Positions 59,539-64,000 of a stretch of DNA of 64,000 nt are shown here, piece after piece. Below the pieces are notes generated by a model. It saw nothing but the letters and a program-made list of their open reading frames with translations, was not told the origin of the DNA and ran no database searches. The stretch is from Oryzias latipes (Eukaryota > Chordata > Actinopteri > Beloniformes > Adrianichthyidae). The stretch covers positions 4,619,041 to 4,683,040 of the forward strand of contig NC_019877.2 in the NCBI RefSeq assembly GCF_002234675.1. The letters run 5' to 3'. Each line of letters opens with the position of its first letter. Position 1 is the stretch's first letter. The position numbers were made by a program, and so were the translations under genes.

Positions 59539-61777
59539 GTAAGTCAGTGTTTTCGGCGAGAATGATTCGACGCGCAAAGTCCTTTTAAATTCAGATATTA
59601 ATCTACAAAAGCTTTTCTTTATTTATATAAAAAATAGTTTAACGCCAAAGCAGGATGTTGGGGATCAATCCAAACTTTTAAAGTCTTAATTTTTTGAAAA
59701 TGAATTTAAGAGTTCTAAAATTTTTAAATTTGCAATAGAATTACAGAGGACTGCAAATGATATGCTTTAAAGTTTAATTTTATTGTGTTTCCAGTACATT
59801 TTTGCTTTTTTGTGGACGTTTATGGATAAAATAAAACAATTTGTAGGAATAATTAGAGAAAAACTATGTAGCTTATTTACAATAAAAGCCAATTGCATTA
59901 TATTTGATTCTACTGAGTTGCCCGTTTAAATAATATAATCTTACAGTGACAATTATTTTAATTTTCAAAATGCATGCATCTTTATGTTTTTCAAATTGAG
60001 CTTAACATTCTTTTTAAAAGCACAAAATCACAGAAGAAAATTTAATGATGAAGCTTATTTGTGATTTGGTTTTGCAAGACTGCTCCTCTTCCAACCGGTG
60101 CCTCATAGTGCAGCCCTGACAGCCAAGAATTTATGAAGTGAGTCTGACCTGTGGCTGCAGGAAGGCAGTATATCTTCCAGAATGTTGCATTTATTGTTTA
60201 GGTTAAAAGCAAAGTGGTTATTTATTTCTGAAGCGTTTCTGAAATCTGGAAAACATATATTCTAAGATGCAAACAGTGTTTCATTAAGAACAAACTCCCT
60301 TTTTGGTGAATTTATGTGTTATTCACTCCTGCCCCACCCTGCTGTTCATCAGTTTTTATCCTCTTTAGGCTTTATCTCCCCATCTTCCCCACCATCGCAT
60401 TAGTGTCATTGTTCTCGGTCTTGTTATGTGACCCCCCCCCTTAAATCTTCCACATGTGTCCAGTTTAGCCGTTGCTTTCTCCTCCTCCATCCCTCCTCTG
60501 CTCCCACGTTATCTTTCAGGGAAATAATAATGAGCTGGCATACAAAGTGATGGGAAAACTACAGCTTTTAGTGTTAACCGCGTGAGACCTTGTAATGGCA
60601 GAATCTGCTTCTGCAGTGTGTAATGCACCCCGCTGATGTCAGGCTCCACAGTGAAATCATGCCAAAGTTGCTTTTCCCGACTGTGATCTGCATGATGAGG
60701 AGAACGGCAGCAGCTGGAGCTTGAAAGCACCGGCTTCACGAAACCAGGAGCACACAGAGCTTCCTTCTGCCCATCTGCGGACTTTGAGGCTCTTTGGAGG
60801 CTCATTTCATTTTGTGATAAAGAATTCCTTCCCAGTGTGATTCTGTTCAAAACTCTGGTGGAATTTCTGATCCCCTTTTTGTCTGACACCGCCGGTTTTG
60901 TTGGTCATGTTGCTGTTGACGGTGTTAGCATTTACCTCGACAAAAGGATTGGGTGGCCAATGTTGATGCTACAGTCACTGAGGGAGTTTTTCCTGAAGAG
61001 GATTAGTAACTTGATAGGAGTAAAGCCTTATCAGCTATTAATGAAGTGTGTTAGGGTGGGTAGATCTGCCATTTTCAATGGCCTATCTACATTATATAAA
61101 GTGTAATTTACAGGGCTGACAGGCAGGCTTTGTGTTACTTGCACTTCTTGACTAAATGAGCAGGGAAACTGTTAACTGAATCGACAAATATAAAAATAAG
61201 ACCTCTAAATGGCAAATTATTCCAAATAGTTTTATTTCTGTTGTGTTTATTCAAAGCTTGGAATATTTTATTTCACTTTCTATCATAATGTGAAGACCAG
61301 ACAGTGTCTGTCCTCTGAAATAGCGCGGCACCACGGACGTCAATTATAGAAGAGGCACAGTGACACCAAAGTATTTTCTTCGCTTGTTTATGGGGCTGCA
61401 GAGTTGAAGGCGGCGTTTGATCCTCGGACCTCTCTGGAGAAGCAGCTACGTTTTATTGTTTGATTATCTGACCGTCAGTGTGCTGGAACGAGCATGGGCC
61501 TAAATGACGCTGCTGCGGCTGAATTTTCGTAGTGTGTTTCCACACTGCTCCTCACAGTTCACCTGGTGTAACCAGGTAAATGGTCCAATTGAGCCTACAT
61601 GCTGCACATTTTTGAATTGGTTAATCAGAAAAGGTTGGCTAATGTCATATCTGGGAAAGTAGTTTTATCCAAACAATAAATTACTGTCATAGGCTGAGAG
61701 AACATCCTGGCTGTGGTCATCAATACCACCCCTAAAAAAGGAGAGGTCTGCATACAATTAGTTTTGGTCTGTTAAAG

Positions 61778-61955
61778 CAGGGGTCCCCGATCCAGGCCTT
61801 GAGGGCCGGTGCCCTGCATGTTTTCCAACCAGCCTGCCATTGAAGCTCCTTATTGGCTAAAGACACCTGATCCAGGTAATGAGCAGCAGATAAGGCAGGG
61901 TTTCTGGAAAACCAGCAGGACACCGGTCCTCGAGGCCTGGATTTGGGGACCCCTG
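61778..61955. mobile_element. Short hAT-type MITE with 8-bp target-site duplication
   Basis: The ends read 'caggggtcccc' on the left and 'ggggacccctg' on the right, which are inverted repeats. The inverted match continues into 'ccaggcct'. The flanks 'tgttaaag' (61,770-61,777) and 'tgtcaaag' (61,956-61,963) form an 8-bp duplication with one mismatch, as expected for hAT elements. At 178 bp it has no coding capacity. Confidence 0.85.
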
Positions 61956-62240
61956 TGTCAAAGGGCATATATCATTCAAAATGAATTTGTTTGAGCGTTT
62001 TAGTGTATTATAATGTTCATTCCTCACAAGCAAAAACCCCAAAGTGTTATTTTGATCCATTCATGCATTTCTAAGTATTTCTCCAAATCCTGTGCTTTGA
62101 GCTTCAGCCCCTCCCAATCCATGAAAACGAGCAGGTTCTTACATTGTGACATCACAAAGTGAGGAACAGTCCCTTGAGCTCGGAAAATGACTCATATTTC
62201 ATAAAAAATGTGTTTTGTAGAGTGCCAAATGTAATATATC

Positions 62241-62305
<65 letters not shown>
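62241..62305. repeat. Compound AT/AG microsatellite
   Basis: An uninterrupted AT run of about 12 units passes directly into about 20 AG units. It is likely polymorphic. Confidence 0.95.
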
Positions 62306-62309
<4 letters not shown>

Positions 62310-62429
62310 TTTACAGTAGTTTACTCTGAAAGACTTACAAAAAGCATGATATAAGCCTTTTAAAGAAAAAAACCCAATCAAACCTACATAAAGTGTGAAT
62401 ATTTCCTGCAATCTCTGTAAAATTAACCC

Positions 62430-63055
62430 TTTAAAGTCCCACTCCCAGTCCCATTTTTTGAGGTATTTTAGAGCTATTTGAGCCATTTTCCCATTGTCTT
62501 TTGTGTATGCCATTTTCTAGGTCATAGTTTCTGTAGAGAAGCAGTAGTTTAGTAAAAATTTAAAACTGAGTTATGGGCGGAACCATTGGGAAGGCGCAAC
62601 CCCGCCCGTCTTACCCTCCCTGTAGCTGAGAGCTCTCTGTTTACACTCTCTCCCTGCTAGCTTACAGTCCATAACACCCCCAGCCTAACATTCCTAAGGC
62701 AACTAAAATGGCGAGCCCTATTTTAGTTATCCAGCTGTAGAGTTTTAAATCAGATGTCAACTCAGACGAGGAAAACAAAGATGTACATGGATCTAGTCAT
62801 CTAGAACGGGATGCATCCGAACAGAACGGAGCAGGAAGCTCCGCCCAGTGTATTTTCAATGTCACAAATATGATTTTCCAAACTGCATTTTTTTGTCTGC
62901 TCCTCATTAAAGATTTGAATAAAGACATACTCAGAAAAGCAATGTTAATCATAATTTTCTTCATATATGATCTCTATCACTACAAAAATGCTGCAAGAAC
63001 GTGTTAAAAACACCAAAAACACAATTTTTTATTGAAGTAGGTCCTCAACACTAGA
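62430..63055 (+). repeat. R-family repeat, longest copy
   Basis: This copy has the shared blocks ('gtcatagtttctgtagagaa', 'tgggcggaaccattgggaag', 'gctgagagctctctgtttac') plus an internal stretch (62,690-62,830) that the other copies lack. It then continues with 'aggaagctccgcccagtgta' and ends at 'gtgttaaaaacacc' and 'agtaggtcct'. It may be closest to the full element. The extra part starts 'aaaatggcgagccctatttt' and has an interrupted frame. Confidence 0.7.
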
Positions 63056-63511
63056 TATGTTGCTGGAAACCTCTAAAATGTACGCTCTTTGAAATACTGT
63101 ACCTCTTTAACCCATTACAGATCACAGTGACTCCATTGACTCTGGCGTGGAGAAAAGCTGCTTTTCATATCAGCTTTATGACGATGAGCAACACAGTACT
63201 AGCGTAAAGTGTTGCATAATGTCATAAAGCCGCTCATGCGGATATACCCTGATTCCATAAGGAATTTACTACTGTGAAGTATTGCATATCAGCAAAAATC
63301 TGCTTTTTCGCTGCTCAAAACCCACTGGAATTACGTGAATTGCGTTAAATGGTTAAATAGTTACATAGTTACATAGTTATAAGAATGTAAACACAGAAGC
63401 TAAAGCGCTGGTTAAACAGTCTCTGGACTGCCCCGGTGTCACAGAGTCTGTTTTCTTTTCCTGTTTTCAATTTTTTTTCCTCTGCATGACTTTTTTACTT
63501 TTATTTTCCAG

Positions 63512-64000
63512 GTTCTGCAGTAGCTGGAGAGATTGATGTGGACCTCAACCCTCAACTCAAACAGTCCTACTGAAGAATGCTCATTCTCCACAATGCCCTT
63601 GCTTACAGACTGGCTACTGCGCCACTCAGTGGTCATGTGTTTGCTGCTGCACAGTTTGGTCCTGCTGACCTTCTGCTTTCATCATGCTGCCACCACGTGC
63701 TCCAACCGGTGCTACTGCTCTGAGAGCGAGACCGGAGGAAAGACGGTGCGCTGCAGCAACCTTCAGCTCACAGAGATCCCACTGGACATCCCCAATGACA
63801 CACAACGCATCTACTTGGACTTTAACCTTTTGACCTCGGTCCCAACGAACGCTTTTGGAGGTTTATCCAACTTGATTGAACTGGACATATCGCATAATGA
63901 ATTAACCCAGCTCGAGCCCGGTGCCTTCAGAGGCCTCGGCCCCTCGCTTCAGTTCCTAGACCTGTCCTCGAACAAGTTAGTTAACTTTAACCCCGAGGCC
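63512..64000 (+). CDS. lrrc3c: LRRC3-family leucine-rich repeat membrane protein, coding exon, cut by the window end
   Basis: Small single-pass membrane protein of the LRRC3/3B/3C family, whose molecular role is poorly known. The exon starts after 'ttttattttccag'. Two in-frame ATGs exist, at 63,536 and 63,593. The second is preferred because MPLLTDWLLRHSVVMCLLL matches the N-terminus of LRRC3B-like proteins. From it, 136 codons are visible: a signal peptide (about residues 1-33), the LRR N-cap with CSNRCYC and a later Cys, then three repeats (IYLDFNLLTSVPTNAFGGL, LIELDISHNELTQLEPGAF, LQFLDLSSNKLVNFNPEA). The C-cap and membrane helix lie beyond the end. LRRC3C is proposed because the gene is linked to TOP2A, while LRRC3B is linked to TOP2B in human. 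The N-terminal sequence alone would also allow LRRC3B. Confidence 0.85.

Larger units (their letters stand above)
59539..63511. other. Intron of the LRRC3-family gene, with repeats
   Basis: Between the proposed donor and the acceptor 'ttttattttccag' lie about 4 kb without recognisable exons. It holds a hAT-type MITE, an AT/AG microsatellite and an R repeat, listed separately. A non-repetitive stretch at 60,520-61,110 may be regulatory, but nothing in it is diagnostic. Confidence 0.5.

Noticed and set aside
1-64000. CRISPR arrays, operons, bacterial or viral genes
   Set aside because: No regularly spaced direct repeats and no prokaryotic gene layout. The content is vertebrate throughout, and no retroviral gene was recognised.

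Overview
The window reads as teleost fish nuclear DNA. It has intron-rich genes with mostly compact introns, vertebrate connexin and topoisomerase families, and fish-type Tc1/mariner relics, tRNA-derived SINEs, LINE 3' ends and a hAT-type MITE. The gene set GJD3-like connexin / TOP2A / LRRC3-family matches the TOP2A neighbourhood of vertebrates (human 17q21: GJD3-TOP2A, with LRRC3C further away; the TOP2B ohnolog region on 3p24 carries LRRC3B). I cannot name the species.

Layout. Positions 1-18.9 kb hold no gene I can support, only repeats and possible conserved noncoding DNA. Positions 18.9-36.6 kb are a connexin cluster on the minus strand. It has two intact single-exon GJD3-like genes (18,955-19,794 and 26,621-27,397), an inverted dead copy (23,447-23,745), a dead copy (34,560-35,185), a tiny remnant (28,944-28,974) and a diverged 48-codon relic (36,399-36,545). 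The flanks of the 26.6 kb gene recur at 28.95-29.69 kb and 33.75-35.80 kb, so the area grew by tandem duplication. Between these copies lies a shrunken, exon-depleted copy of part of TOP2A (30,571-33,145).

Positions 37.2-51.9 kb hold a complete TOP2A on the minus strand. I resolved 35 coding exons giving 1,571 residues, with all catalytic residues present, a 3' polyadenylation signal, and a promoter carrying four inverted CCAAT boxes. One intron starts with GC, and another has an ambiguous donor.

Positions 51.9-59.2 kb are intergenic with repeats. At 59.2 kb a CpG-rich stretch with a splice donor looks like the 5' untranslated exon of an LRRC3-family gene on the plus strand. Its coding exon starts at 63,512 and runs off the window end after 136 codons from the likely start. 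An unclassified repeat family (here called R) recurs about ten times, almost always in plus orientation, including inside TOP2A introns and their pseudogene counterparts.

The genes do not form a pathway. The connexins form gap-junction channels, TOP2A resolves chromosome tangles in dividing cells, and the LRRC3 protein is a small membrane leucine-rich-repeat protein. Their linkage reflects ancestral synteny.
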